Below are positions 42,732 through 52,388 of a DNA stretch of 64,000 nucleotides, piece after piece. Position 1 is the first letter of the stretch, and every line of letters begins with the position of its first letter. The stretch comes from UBA2970 sp965221075. Its GTDB lineage: Bacteria > Verrucomicrobiota > Verrucomicrobiia > Limisphaerales > AAA164-E04. The stretch covers positions 806,001-870,000 of the forward strand of contig OZ244865.1 in assembly GCA_965221075.1 (NCBI GenBank), read 5' to 3'. Below the pieces are notes generated by a model, which saw only the letters and a list, made by a program, of their open reading frames with translations, made no database searches and was not told the origin of the DNA. Both the position numbers and the translations under genes were made by a program.

Positions 42732-45700
42732 TCAGCGGAGCGGGGACCGGACATCGAACTCCAGCGTCGGGAGGACCGCCTCCCATCTCCGGCATCGCAT
42801 CCCCTCCCGGTACTCCACCGGGGTCTGATCCAGGGAACGGGCCAGCACGGCGAAGACCGAGGCCCCTGCCAGGCTGCCGTCTGGCGGCTGGAAGCCTTTG
42901 GCCAGCTTCCCCACCTGCTGGCCCGAAGCATCCAGCAGGGTCCAGGGTCCTTGCCGTTCCCGGACCACTTCCAGGGGATCTCCGGGCGACAGGCCGGCGA
43001 TGGCGCGGTGCACGGGATGGCCGGGAGCGAAGCGTCCGGCATGCCCCAGATTCACCTCCCTGGGCGAGAGATCCAGGGACTTGCGATAGGCGGCCATAGG
43101 TGCCTCGAGGGGAGCGGCCCTCTCCGGCCAGGCCACCGAGGCGTGGTCCTCGAGCCCCTGGTGGAAGGGATGGCGGTTCGGGCCCAGCCGGGCCAGAACA
43201 AGGGTCTGGCGGGCCCGGGTCATGGCCACGTAGTAGAGTCTGCGGGGCGCGTCGGGATCCTCCCCGGACCGGCGGCTTTCCCAGCCGCCGTCCAGAACCG
43301 CCACATGATCGAATTCCAGGCCCTTGGCGCGATGGGCGGTGAGGAGGAGGAGCTCCCGCTGCTTCCGACGCGCTTCCCGGCACCATTCCGCCAGCCACTC
43401 CAGGAAGGCGTCGGCGCCATTGTCGCCTTGCCCGCATTCCAGGGCGTATTCCTCGACAGCCTCCCCGAGCATTTCATTCCATGGACCCTTCCGGTTGGCG
43501 GCGGTCCATCGGCGCAGCACGGAGGCGTCGACGAGCCTGGATGGGCGGCTGCGCACCTGCTCCACCAGCCTCTGGGTCTCGCGCAGCGGCCAGAGTCCGG
43601 TCTCCCCCCGGTTCGCCATCCGTGCGGGGATCGGAAGCTGCTGGCAGTAGCCCAGCACGGGGTCCAGGTAGCTCCACTCCCGTGCGATGACGGCGCACCT
43701 CGACCAGTCCCAGCTGGGCGAAAGCGACGAAAGCCGCTTCATCTCGTCGACCACGCTGCAGGCCTGGGCGACCGGATGCTGGGAGGGGGGGAGGATCTGG
43801 ACCCGCCCTTCGGCCACCGGATCGAGCAAAGCCCAGTCGCCTCCGCCGGGTTCCTCTCGGCGCTTCGGATCGGCGCGGATGGGATGGTCCGCCTTCATCC
43901 GCTCGCTCGCCTGCGAGATCACCATGTTGGCCGCGTTCACGATGTGGCCGCTCGACCGGTAGTTGTCGACCAGGTAGGCGGGACGGGATCGGTAGTCCTG
44001 CTCGAAGCGTCTGATGAACTCCACCGAGGCCCCCTTGAAGGAGTAGATGTTCTGGTCGTCGTCGCCGACCGCGAACAGAGCGAGCTTTCTGGCGTCGTCC
44101 CCCAGGGTCCTTCCCGCCATCCCCGAGACCAGCGCGTACTCCTCGGCGCCGATGTCCTGGTACTCGTCCACCAGGATCCAGCGGAAGCTGGACAGAAGGC
44201 TCTCCCGGTGCTGGCCGGAGTCCTCGATCGGCAGATCCTCTCCTTGCAGCAGCCGCGCCGCGTCCTTCAGCGCCTGGCGGAAGGCGTTGCTTCCGGGATC
44301 CTGGACGCTCCCCGTGAAGCTGGTTCCGGTGAGCCGCATGGCCAGGGCGTGGCAGGTCAAGATCGTGACGCCCCGGGCGTCGTCTCCTATCAGGGCCCGG
44401 AGCCTGCTGCGGATCTCGCAGGCCGCATGGCGGTTGTAGGCCAGGGCCAGGATGCCCCGGGAATCCTCCCTCTGGATCCGGATCAGGAAGGCGATGCGGT
44501 GGACCAGGACGCGGGTCTTTCCGGAGCCTGGTCCCGCCAGGACCAGCACATGGGTCTCCTTCCTCCCGTCGGCCACGATCCGCTTCTGCTGGGGACTGCC
44601 CAGATCCTCCACGATGGCCTGCCAGGACTCGGGGGTGGCCTGCAGGCCGATCTCGCTCTCCCGTCCCTTGAGCCATCGCTTGAGGAACGCCTCGTCCTTC
44701 AGCCGGAAGTAGTCCTTGGCCAGCCGTTCGGCCAGGCGCATGGACTCGAGCCCCTTCCGGGCGTACTCCTCCATGAAGTGGATCTGCCCCACCTGCCTCC
44801 GGTAGTGGTTTTCCAGGAGCCTGTAGTCGGCCTGGGTGAACGTCCGTCGCCGCTTCCGGTTCAGCTTCAGGGTCATGGCGGGGCGGAACACGGTGAGCGA
44901 GCGGTGGAGGCGGATCGCCTCCTGATCGTGGAGCCAGAGCAGGGCCTTCTCCATCAGCACATCGGGCTTCCTGGCCCGATCCCTGAGGGCCAGGTCCGAC
45001 TCGATGGCTTGGAGCAGCTCGCCCATGGTGGACCGCGCCATCAGGTCGCTCGAGGGGCGCGCCTTGGGATCCAGCCGCCCCAGCAGGCGCTCCAGAAGGC
45101 ATCCGGCTCCGTCTCGCCGCAGCCGGGAGATCCGATCCAGCTGGTCCCAGGGCCTCAGCAGCTTCACCCGGACCGATTCCCGATCCCGCTTGCGCAGGGC
45201 GAGTGTCCCCTTGACTTCGGGATCCAGATCCTGGCCGTCGGAACGGATGCTGCAAAGCAGCCTCCACAGCCTTTCGGGCAGGGGATCGGGCAGGCCGCGG
45301 TTCCTGAGCTCCTGCGAGGCGTGCCGCAGGTGCAGGATCCAGCCCTCTCCTGCCTGGGCTCCAGGGGCCTGCCGCCTCAGTTCCTCGACTAGAGCCTCCT
45401 CCAGGGCCCTGGCTTCCTGGTACCGGTCCCTGGATAGGCGTCCTCCGCCGGTGTGGACATAGGCGGAGATCTCCCTTTCGTCGTACACCAGGCCGAGTCT
45501 GTCCAGCTTGTGAAGTGCGGATCGAACCTCCCGGGGAGAAAGGCCGGCAATCTCCATCAGGCGATCGGTGGAGATGCCCGAGTCCGCCCTGGCCTCCAGC
45601 AGTTCCCGGACGATAAGGCGGAGCTTGCGGAGGTAGCTTCCGGTGAAGCCCGCCTCTACCAGCTTTCTCCCGGCTTCCTCCAGCGTGCGGATCCTGACCG

Positions 45701-47909
45701 AGGAAGGGAAGATGCGGACCCGGTTCTGGGTCCGCTCCACCAGACCGGCCTCCTCCAGCCAGGAGACGGCGGTCTTTACCCGGGTGTCGTCCGTGGCCGG
45801 ATCCCGCCGGAAGACGTCTTCGGTCTCCTCGCTCAGGATCTCTCCGGCGGTGGCCACCACTTCCTCCTTCTTCGCCTTTCTTGCCCGATCGTCGAGGCGG
45901 CACAGGACCCTCAGGACGTCCTGGATCTCGGCCTTGTCGAGTCGGGAACGGGCCGAGAGGCGGAACTGGCGCTCCACGTCTTCCTTGTCGTAGAGCAGCA
46001 GGCACCGGGCGGGCTGCCGGTCGCGCCCGGCCCTCCCCGCCTCCTGCAGGTAGTTCTCCAGCGAGCCGGGGATGTCGGCGTGGATCACCAGCCTCACGTC
46101 GGGCTTGTCGACGCCCATGCCGAAGGCGTTGGTCGCGGCGATCACCTGCAGCTTTCCCGAGATGAAGCTCTGCTGCACCTGCTTCTTGGCGCCGGGCTGG
46201 AGCCCGCCGTGGAAGTGGCCGGCCTCCATGCCCTTGTCCCTCAGGAAGCCGGCCACGTCCTCGCTCTGGCGGCGCGTGGCGCAGTAGACGATGGCTCCTC
46301 CCGGGGCCCTGCCGGGCAGCGAGCCGCCGATCATCCCGTGGATCAGCCCGTACTTCTCCCTGGAGCGGCAGGGGATCACCTCGAAGGAGAGGTTGGGGCG
46401 CTGGGTGCCGCCGTTCAGGTCCAGCAGGGCGATCTTCAGACGGTCCCTGAAGTGCTTCTTGATGTCCTTGACCACCTGGGGCCGCGCGGTGGCCGTCAGG
46501 CACATGACGGGGGGGATCTCCTGGCCCCTGGCCTGTTGGCGGACGAACCTGGAGATGTAGCGGTAGTCGGGACGGAAGTCGTGCCCCCAGCTCGACAGGC
46601 AGTGGGCCTCGTCCAGCACCCAGCCCCCGATCTCCCGCTGGTCCAGAGCCTGGCACAGCGAGAGGGAGCGCAGCTGCTCGGGCGAGGTGAGGAGGATGCC
46701 CGCATGGCCCATCCTGATCCGCTCCAGGACCTCTCCCCGCTCGAGCGGCGTGAGCAGTCCGTTGAGGGCGACGCAGCAGTCCACCCCGTTGCGCTCCATT
46801 CCCTCCACCTGGTCGGCCATCAGCGCCACCAGGGGGGATAGCACCACGGTGAGGGCTCCGGTCTTCGAGTAGCGGGAGAGGGCCGGCACCTGGTAGCAGA
46901 TCGACTTGCCGGTGCCGGTCGGGAGGATTCCCAGGACATGCCGACCCGCCATGGAATGCTCGACGATGGCCTGCTGCATGGACTTCCCGTCGCTGGCGCT
47001 CGGCTCTTTCCGGAAGCCGGCGAAGCCCAGCCACCTCCTGAGCTCCTTGAGGGCGTCGTGACGCTCCCGGCACCAGCTGCAGCCCGGCTTCCGGCAGGGC
47101 TTGTCGCGCAGCTGCCGCACCAGCCGGCAGGCCTGGGGGAACTTGTGGACCACCCAGGGGGGCATGCTGGAGAAGCCCTCCTTGGCGTCGCCGTCGGCCA
47201 CCGAGAGCCAGGACAGGGCGTATGCCAGAGGCCAGCGTTCCTGGCCGGCCTCCGACAGGACTTCCGGGATCTGCGTGGCGCAGGCCCGGCCCTCTAGGCA
47301 CTGCCGGATGGCGTCTCCCGCCTGCTGCGGCCGGGCACTGCCGCGCAGATCCCGGAAGAGCGCGTCGAGGGCGCGGTCCCTGCCCTGGGGATCGGGAGTG
47401 CAGAGCCAGTGCCATGCTTCGAGCAGGGGCCGGGAGGCCTCTGCGAGGGCCTGCCTCTGCTCGTCGAAGACCCGCGACGACAGCCGGGCATCGAGCTCGG
47501 GATCGTTCCTCCGTGTCCGCCGGACATCGGCGTGACGGTAGTGCTTGACCAGGGCGTGGTAGGGATAGCTCGGGAAGGCCAGGGGGCCCAGCCGGAGCGT
47601 GTCCACCACGGGCAGGCCGAGCAGCGCCAGGCCGGGGAACCGGGCCTGGAGGATGGGCAGATCGTGCTCGACGATGTTGTGGCCCAGAAGCCACTGCGCC
47701 TTCCGCGCCATCCCGTCGAGCCGGTCCGCCGCCTCCCGGAGACTTCCCTGCCCAGGCCTCCAGCAGAAGGAGGAATCCCCCAAGCCGCCAGGCTTCCGCA
47801 GCACTGCGGCGAAGGCCAGGATCCTCCGCTTCTTCGGGTGGTGCTCCAGATCGAAGGCCAGCCCCCCTTCGAGGCTGCGGGGGAGAGCCGAATGCGCCGG
47901 TCCGCTCAC
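42732..47909 (-). CDS. Giant fusion: DEDD exonuclease-like + RecQ helicase + UvrD/REP helicase
   Basis: 1725 residues from a GTG. Residues about 15-140 look like a DEDD 3'-5' exonuclease: FDLE (19-22), GHNIVEHD (76-83) and a later HYRHAD-x5-NDPELD segment. A Cys/His cluster (CRKPGCSWC, 272-280) follows. RecQ covers about 300-660: Walker A PTGTGKS (330-336), DEAH (433-436), LTATA, and QEAGRAGRD (622-630). Winged-helix-like segments come next (about 700-830), then UvrD: GPGSGKT (1126-1132), VDEYQD (1247-1252), VGDDDQNIYSFKGA (1281-1294) and the C-terminal TAHRAKGLEFDHVAV and YYVAMTRAR. Both motors look intact. Likely in DNA repair or defence. Confidence 0.85.
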   Translation of the reverse strand: MSGPAHSALPRSLEGGLAFDLEHHPKKRRILAFAAVLRKPGGLGDSSFCWRPGQGSLREAADRLDGMARKAQWLLGHNIVEHDLPILQARFPGLALLGLPVVDTLRLGPLAFPSYPYHALVKHYRHADVRRTRRNDPELDARLSSRVFDEQRQALAEASRPLLEAWHWLCTPDPQGRDRALDALFRDLRGSARPQQAGDAIRQCLEGRACATQIPEVLSEAGQERWPLAYALSWLSVADGDAKEGFSSMPPWVVHKFPQACRLVRQLRDKPCRKPGCSWCRERHDALKELRRWLGFAGFRKEPSASDGKSMQQAIVEHSMAGRHVLGILPTGTGKSICYQVPALSRYSKTGALTVVLSPLVALMADQVEGMERNGVDCCVALNGLLTPLERGEVLERIRMGHAGILLTSPEQLRSLSLCQALDQREIGGWVLDEAHCLSSWGHDFRPDYRYISRFVRQQARGQEIPPVMCLTATARPQVVKDIKKHFRDRLKIALLDLNGGTQRPNLSFEVIPCRSREKYGLIHGMIGGSLPGRAPGGAIVYCATRRQSEDVAGFLRDKGMEAGHFHGGLQPGAKKQVQQSFISGKLQVIAATNAFGMGVDKPDVRLVIHADIPGSLENYLQEAGRAGRDRQPARCLLLYDKEDVERQFRLSARSRLDKAEIQDVLRVLCRLDDRARKAKKEEVVATAGEILSEETEDVFRRDPATDDTRVKTAVSWLEEAGLVERTQNRVRIFPSSVRIRTLEEAGRKLVEAGFTGSYLRKLRLIVRELLEARADSGISTDRLMEIAGLSPREVRSALHKLDRLGLVYDEREISAYVHTGGGRLSRDRYQEARALEEALVEELRRQAPGAQAGEGWILHLRHASQELRNRGLPDPLPERLWRLLCSIRSDGQDLDPEVKGTLALRKRDRESVRVKLLRPWDQLDRISRLRRDGAGCLLERLLGRLDPKARPSSDLMARSTMGELLQAIESDLALRDRARKPDVLMEKALLWLHDQEAIRLHRSLTVFRPAMTLKLNRKRRRTFTQADYRLLENHYRRQVGQIHFMEEYARKGLESMRLAERLAKDYFRLKDEAFLKRWLKGRESEIGLQATPESWQAIVEDLGSPQQKRIVADGRKETHVLVLAGPGSGKTRVLVHRIAFLIRIQREDSRGILALAYNRHAACEIRSRLRALIGDDARGVTILTCHALAMRLTGTSFTGSVQDPGSNAFRQALKDAARLLQGEDLPIEDSGQHRESLLSSFRWILVDEYQDIGAEEYALVSGMAGRTLGDDARKLALFAVGDDDQNIYSFKGASVEFIRRFEQDYRSRPAYLVDNYRSSGHIVNAANMVISQASERMKADHPIRADPKRREEPGGGDWALLDPVAEGRVQILPPSQHPVAQACSVVDEMKRLSSLSPSWDWSRCAVIAREWSYLDPVLGYCQQLPIPARMANRGETGLWPLRETQRLVEQVRSRPSRLVDASVLRRWTAANRKGPWNEMLGEAVEEYALECGQGDNGADAFLEWLAEWCREARRKQRELLLLTAHRAKGLEFDHVAVLDGGWESRRSGEDPDAPRRLYYVAMTRARQTLVLARLGPNRHPFHQGLEDHASVAWPERAAPLEAPMAAYRKSLDLSPREVNLGHAGRFAPGHPVHRAIAGLSPGDPLEVVRERQGPWTLLDASGQQVGKLAKGFQPPDGSLAGASVFAVLARSLDQTPVEYREGMRCRRWEAVLPTLEFDVRSPLR

Positions 47910-48089
47910 GATCGGTCAGGGATCGGAATCTCCCGGCCGGAGCCTGCCCGCCGGTCTCGGGGATCTGGATCGGCAAGCCGCCATCGCCTTCGCCGCCGGA
48001 TCGGCGGGGGCCTCCTGGCGGACTTCGGAACGGCGCCGATTGTGTTTCAGGGGGGGAGGGAAGGCAAAGGCCAATCGCCCCGGTTTTGG

Positions 48090-48118
48090 TTGACCCTCAA
48101 TCCCCGCTTCCCTATCAG
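48090..48118 (+). promoter_or_regulatory. nhaD: Sigma-70-like promoter of the antiporter gene
   Basis: TTGACC (48090-48095) and TATCAG (48113-48118) with a 17-bp spacer. The ATG at 48129 starts only about ten bases after the -10 box, so the transcript would be leaderless or nearly so. Confidence 0.45.
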
Positions 48119-48128
48119 TCTGCCTCCG

Positions 48129-49532
48129 ATGCTCGGCGCGGTAGATCCGAACCCCTGGATGGTCCTTCCCTTCGGGGCGCTGCTGGCGATGATCGCCATC
48201 GCTCCCCTCTTCTTCCACCACTGGTGGGAGCGGTTCTATCCCGCGGTGGCCATCGGGCTGGGGGCCGTCACCCTCTTCTACTATTCGGCGGTCCTTGGCG
48301 ACTACTATTCCATCGCCCATGCCGCGGAGGAGTACATGGGCTTCATCTGCCTGGTGGGATCCCTCTTCGTGGTCTCCGGCGGTATCCACATCCGCGTCAA
48401 GGGGGAGGCCACTCCCATGGCCAACCTGTGCTTCCTCTTCTTCGGCGCGGTGATCGCCAACGTGCTCGGCACCACCGGGGCCTCCATGCTGCTCATCCGC
48501 CCCTGGATCCGGATGAACAAGTACCGCATCACCGGCTTCCACATAGTCTTCTTCATCTTCATCGTCTCCAATGCCGGGGGATGCCTGACACCCATCGGCG
48601 ATCCCCCCCTCTTCCTGGGCTACCTCCAGGGCATACCCTTCTTGTGGGTGCTGGAGCACTGCTGGCCGATGTGGCTGCTGGGAATCCTGATGCTGCTGGG
48701 CATCTTCCATGTGCTCGACCGGCGCAACTACCGCCGCGCCCCCAAGGACGTGCGGGACAGGCTGGCCGAGCCGGCCGACAAGTGGATCTTCGAAGGGCTT
48801 CCCAACCTGGGCTTCCTGGCCCTCATCCTGTTCGCGGTCTTCCAGCCGATGATTGTGCGGGAGGCGCTGATGGTGGCGGCCGCCCTGGGATCCTACTTCA
48901 CGACCAGAAAAAGGATACACCAGGCGAACGACTTCAACTTCGAGCCGCTGCGCGAAGTGGCCATCCTCTTCGTCGGGATCTTCGCCACCATGATTCCGGC
49001 GCTTGCCCTGGTCCGCTCGGGAGCGGGGGACATGGGCTCCGTATCGCCCACCTTCTTCTACTGGGGAACCGGCCTGCTCTCGGGGATCCTGGACAATGCC
49101 CCGACCTACCTCTGCTTCCTCAATGCCGCCACCGGGATCTTCGCCCAGCAGGAGATCGTCGCCGCAGTGCGGGATATCCTGGCCGGAGGGGGCGGTGCGG
49201 CGGGTCCCTACGCCGATACCATCAGGATCATCTCGGAGCAGATGCAGGGACTGTCAGCCGAGCCCACCATCCAGGACATCAAGAGCGCGGTCAAGCCGCC
49301 GATGATCCTGGACAACGGCACCTTCAACGGCTACGTGGTGGCCATCAGCGTCTCGGCCGTGTTCTTCGGGGCGGCCACCTACATCGGCAACGGCCCCAAC
49401 TTCATGGTCAAGAACATCGCCGAGCAGCAGAAGCTGCACGTGCCGAGCTTCCTGGAATACGTCTTCCGCTACTCGGTCCCCTACCTTCTTCCGGTGGTGG
49501 TGGTCCTCTGGCTGGCGTTCTTCCTCTTCTGA
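48129..49532 (+). CDS. nhaD: Na+/H+ antiporter, NhaD-like (ion transporter superfamily)
   Basis: 467 residues with about 11-12 hydrophobic helices. NhaD/CitMHS-like antiporter features: FFGAVIANVLGTTGASMLLIRPWIRMNKYR, NAGGCLTPIGDPPLFLGYLQGIPF (first re-entrant segment), and the repeat-related SGILDNAPTYLCFLNAATG and IGNGPNFMVKNIAE. It exchanges sodium for protons across the inner membrane; a citrate/arsenite-type substrate cannot be ruled out by eye. The kdtA start overlaps its stop by one base (TGATG). Confidence 0.88.
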   Translation: MLGAVDPNPWMVLPFGALLAMIAIAPLFFHHWWERFYPAVAIGLGAVTLFYYSAVLGDYYSIAHAAEEYMGFICLVGSLFVVSGGIHIRVKGEATPMANLCFLFFGAVIANVLGTTGASMLLIRPWIRMNKYRITGFHIVFFIFIVSNAGGCLTPIGDPPLFLGYLQGIPFLWVLEHCWPMWLLGILMLLGIFHVLDRRNYRRAPKDVRDRLAEPADKWIFEGLPNLGFLALILFAVFQPMIVREALMVAAALGSYFTTRKRIHQANDFNFEPLREVAILFVGIFATMIPALALVRSGAGDMGSVSPTFFYWGTGLLSGILDNAPTYLCFLNAATGIFAQQEIVAAVRDILAGGGGAAGPYADTIRIISEQMQGLSAEPTIQDIKSAVKPPMILDNGTFNGYVVAISVSAVFFGAATYIGNGPNFMVKNIAEQQKLHVPSFLEYVFRYSVPYLLPVVVVLWLAFFLF

Positions 49533-50863
49533 TGCCCGGCTGGAGGGGGAGGGCAGGCCGGTCCGCCAGGCGGCTGCTCTACAACCTCCTGTTTCCGGCG
49601 TTCCTGGTCCTGAGCCTTCCGCACTACGGCTGGCGGATGCTGCGGCGGGGAGGCTGGCGGCGGGGCTTCGGGGAGCGCCTGGGGATCCTCCCCCGTCAGG
49701 CCCGGGAGCGGCTGCGCCAGGGCGGAAAGGCCGTCTGGTTCCATGCGGTCAGCGTCGGGGAGGCGAAGATCGTGGCCCGCCTGGTGCGGGATCTGGAGTC
49801 GGATCTCGCGGGCTGGACGGTGGTGGCCTCGGCCACCACCACCACCGGAATGGGGGAGCTGGAGCGCCTCCTTCCGGAGGGCGTCCTGCGCATCTACTAT
49901 CCGGTGGACCTGGCCCCTGCGGTTTCCGCCGTCCTCGCCCAGGTGAGGCCCCGGCTGGTGGTGCTCGCCGAGGCCGAGATCTGGCCCAACCTGCTCTGGA
50001 AGCTGGCCGACCGCAGCGTCCCGGTCTTCCTGGCCAACGCCCGGATCTCCCCCCGCTCGGCCGCCAGGTACCGGATGGCCCGCTTCTTCTTCGCCGAGCA
50101 CTTCGCCTCCCTGGCCGGGATCGGGCTGCAGAGCCCGTGCGACGCCGCGGCCCTGCGGGACCTGGGCTGCCGCCCCCAGGCCCTGAAGGTGACCGGCAAC
50201 CTCAAGTTCGACGCCTCGCTGGACGGAGCCGAAGCGGAGTCCGACCACTCCGGGCTGCTGCGCTGGGCCGGGGCGGGGGAGGGGGATCCGGTCCTGCTCG
50301 GCAGCAGCACCCATCGCGGGGAGGAGCGGATGCTGGGGGAGATCTTCCTGCGCCTGAGGAGGCGCCATCCCCGGCTCTTCCTGGTGATGGTGCCCCGGCA
50401 CTTCGAAAGGGGAGCGGCGGTGGGGCGGGAGCTGAAGCGCCTGGGGATCCGCCCGCGGCTGCGCTCGGAGCATCCCCGGGAACCTTCCTCGGAGGGCGAC
50501 TGCCTGGTGGTGGACTCCACCGGCGAGCTGCGCTTCCTCTATCCCCTGGCCGACCTGGTGGTGATCGGCAAGAGCTTCCTGGCGCGGGGCGGACAGAGCC
50601 CGGTGGAGGCGGCCGCGGCCGGCTCGGCCATCGTGGCCGGCCCCCACATGGAGAACTTCCAGGGGATCCTCCGGTGCCTGGAGGGCTGCCTGGTCCGCGT
50701 CCCCGACGAGCGGGCGCTGGAGAGGGAGCTGCGGTCGCTGCTGGACGATGTCCCCAGGCGCCGCCGGCTGGGGCTCCGGGCGCGCCAGGAGGTGGAGCTC
50801 CACCGGGGGGCGGTGGAGCGCACCCTCACAATGCTTCGGCCCCTGCTGGACCCGGAAGGCTGA
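49532..50863 (+). CDS. kdtA: 3-deoxy-D-manno-octulosonic acid (Kdo) transferase
   Basis: 443 residues. Transfers Kdo from CMP-Kdo to lipid A precursor in LPS synthesis, which marks the host as a lipopolysaccharide-making Gram-negative. N-terminal membrane-associated helix (about 14-32), the catalytic HAVSVGEA (71-78), TTTTGM, EAEIWPNLL, NARIS, VTGNLKFD, GSSTHRGEE and the CMP-binding GGQSPVEAAAAG identify it. The gene is coupled to the antiporter and its 3' end overlaps the convergent PQQ gene by 38 bp. Confidence 0.94.
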   Translation: MPGWRGRAGRSARRLLYNLLFPAFLVLSLPHYGWRMLRRGGWRRGFGERLGILPRQARERLRQGGKAVWFHAVSVGEAKIVARLVRDLESDLAGWTVVASATTTTGMGELERLLPEGVLRIYYPVDLAPAVSAVLAQVRPRLVVLAEAEIWPNLLWKLADRSVPVFLANARISPRSAARYRMARFFFAEHFASLAGIGLQSPCDAAALRDLGCRPQALKVTGNLKFDASLDGAEAESDHSGLLRWAGAGEGDPVLLGSSTHRGEERMLGEIFLRLRRRHPRLFLVMVPRHFERGAAVGRELKRLGIRPRLRSEHPREPSSEGDCLVVDSTGELRFLYPLADLVVIGKSFLARGGQSPVEAAAAGSAIVAGPHMENFQGILRCLEGCLVRVPDERALERELRSLLDDVPRRRRLGLRARQEVELHRGAVERTLTMLRPLLDPEG

Positions 50864-52388
50864 AGGCGCAGGCCTCCTTCCCGTTGCGCAGCAGCAGCAG
50901 CGAGCTGGTGAGGGCCGGATGGTTCCAGGTCTTTCCCTCGAGGGCCGGAAACCGCGAAAGCTCCCGGTACTCCTCGGGGGTGGCCTCCACCAGCGCCACA
51001 TGCCCGGCCTCGGCCTGGACCAGCAGGACGTCCCCGGCCCGGAGCAGCTGGCCGTAGCCGTGGCGGCCGTCCTTCCACATGCGCTTGCCGTCCTCCAGCC
51101 GGATGCAGGCGAGAATGCCCTCGTCGGCCCCGTAGACGTATCCCTCGTGGAGGATCAGGGTGCTGAACTTGGGCTTGAGGGAGCGGTTCTTCCACAGGGG
51201 GGCGGGAGGACCCTCTTCTGGCAGCTCCAGCAAGGTGGCGCCGGTGGAGTAGCCGGTGGAGAGGAGGATGCGCACGCTCCCGGCCTCCTCCAGGACGAAG
51301 GGGAGGGCGGCGTGGATCTGGGGCATGTTGGTGTACTCGTAGCTCCAGAGCACCGATCCGTCCGAGGGCCGGTGGGAGTAGAGGCCCGGGCCGTTGTGGA
51401 TCAGGATCTGCTCCTGGCCGCGGATGCTGTGGACCGAAGGCGAGCTGTAGGACGCCTGGGCGCTGCCGCCCTTCCACAGGGGCTCTCCGGTGTCCTTGTG
51501 GTAGGCGGCCAGGCTGGCGCCCGCCCTTCCCCCGGGGCTGACCACCACCATGCCGCCGTGGATCAGGGGGGAGCCGGCCATGCCCCAGGCGAGGTTGTCG
51601 GCTCCGGCGTCCTCGAGGATGTCGCGGCTCCAGTGCAGGCTTCCGTCCCGGGGATCCAGGCAGTTGAGGATGCCGGTGGCTCCCAGGGTGTAGAGGCGTC
51701 CCTGGTGGAAGGTGGGCGTGGTGCGGGGCCCCTCGCCTCCCATGGCCTCGGAGAAGAGGGCCTGGTCCTGGTGCACCCAGATCTGCCTGCCGGTGCGGCT
51801 CTCGTAGCAGACCACCGATTCGTACTCCCCCCGCTGCTCCAGGGTGAAGGCCCGGTTGCCCACGATGGCGAACGAGCCCCAGCCCAGCCCGACCTCGCGC
51901 TTCCAAAGGGGCTCCAGGGGGGCAAAGTTCCGGGGGAAGGGCTCCACGTCCACGGACCCGTCCCTCCGGGGCCCCAGGTACTGGGGCCAGTCCCCCTCCT
52001 GGAGCGTCAGCAAGGCTTCCTCCAGCTCCCCTGGATCGCTCTCCTGGTTGAGCCGTTCCGAGAGCTCCAGCGGGGTGGGCTCCCAGACGAATCCGAGCTC
52101 CAGATGCATCCTTCCGGTCGAGCCCTCGAACCGGAGGATCTGGTACATGGCGAGCAGCGCCAGGATCGCCGCTCCCAGGCCCGCCAATTTCGCCTTCCGC
52201 CCGAGGCCGCTCAGGAAGACCCACCAGACCAGCAGCAGCACGAAGGCGGCGATGGCGCCCAAGTAGAGGCTTACGGTCTGGAAGGTTCTCTCTCCTTTGG
52301 CCTCCAGGACGAGCCAGGCCGCGATCTGGACCAGCCCCACCGCCAGCAGGATCCAGAGCGCGGGCTTCCACCGGAACCGGTTCTTCAT
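50826..52388 (-). CDS. Membrane-anchored PQQ-like beta-propeller protein
   Basis: 520 residues. Three N-terminal TM helices (about 10-28, 38-60, 68-85) precede a periplasmic beta-propeller beginning DWPQYLGPRRDGSV. Repeats such as ESRTGRQIWVHQ, DPRDGSLHWSRD, HKDTGEPLWKG and RPSDGSVLWSY are PQQ-type blades. It resembles the exported protein at 2310-3554 but keeps a membrane domain. Together with the SDR and Gfo/Idh/MocA genes upstream it may serve in oxidation of a sugar derivative. Start overlaps the SDR stop (ATGA). Confidence 0.82.
   Translation of the reverse strand: MKNRFRWKPALWILLAVGLVQIAAWLVLEAKGERTFQTVSLYLGAIAAFVLLLVWWVFLSGLGRKAKLAGLGAAILALLAMYQILRFEGSTGRMHLELGFVWEPTPLELSERLNQESDPGELEEALLTLQEGDWPQYLGPRRDGSVDVEPFPRNFAPLEPLWKREVGLGWGSFAIVGNRAFTLEQRGEYESVVCYESRTGRQIWVHQDQALFSEAMGGEGPRTTPTFHQGRLYTLGATGILNCLDPRDGSLHWSRDILEDAGADNLAWGMAGSPLIHGGMVVVSPGGRAGASLAAYHKDTGEPLWKGGSAQASYSSPSVHSIRGQEQILIHNGPGLYSHRPSDGSVLWSYEYTNMPQIHAALPFVLEEAGSVRILLSTGYSTGATLLELPEEGPPAPLWKNRSLKPKFSTLILHEGYVYGADEGILACIRLEDGKRMWKDGRHGYGQLLRAGDVLLVQAEAGHVALVEATPEEYRELSRFPALEGKTWNHPALTSSLLLLRNGKEACAFSLPGPAGAEAL

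Noticed and set aside
49481..51001. Long minus-strand frame opposite kdtA.
   Set aside because: It is antisense to a clearly functional kdtA and has low-complexity Pro/Gly/Arg composition.
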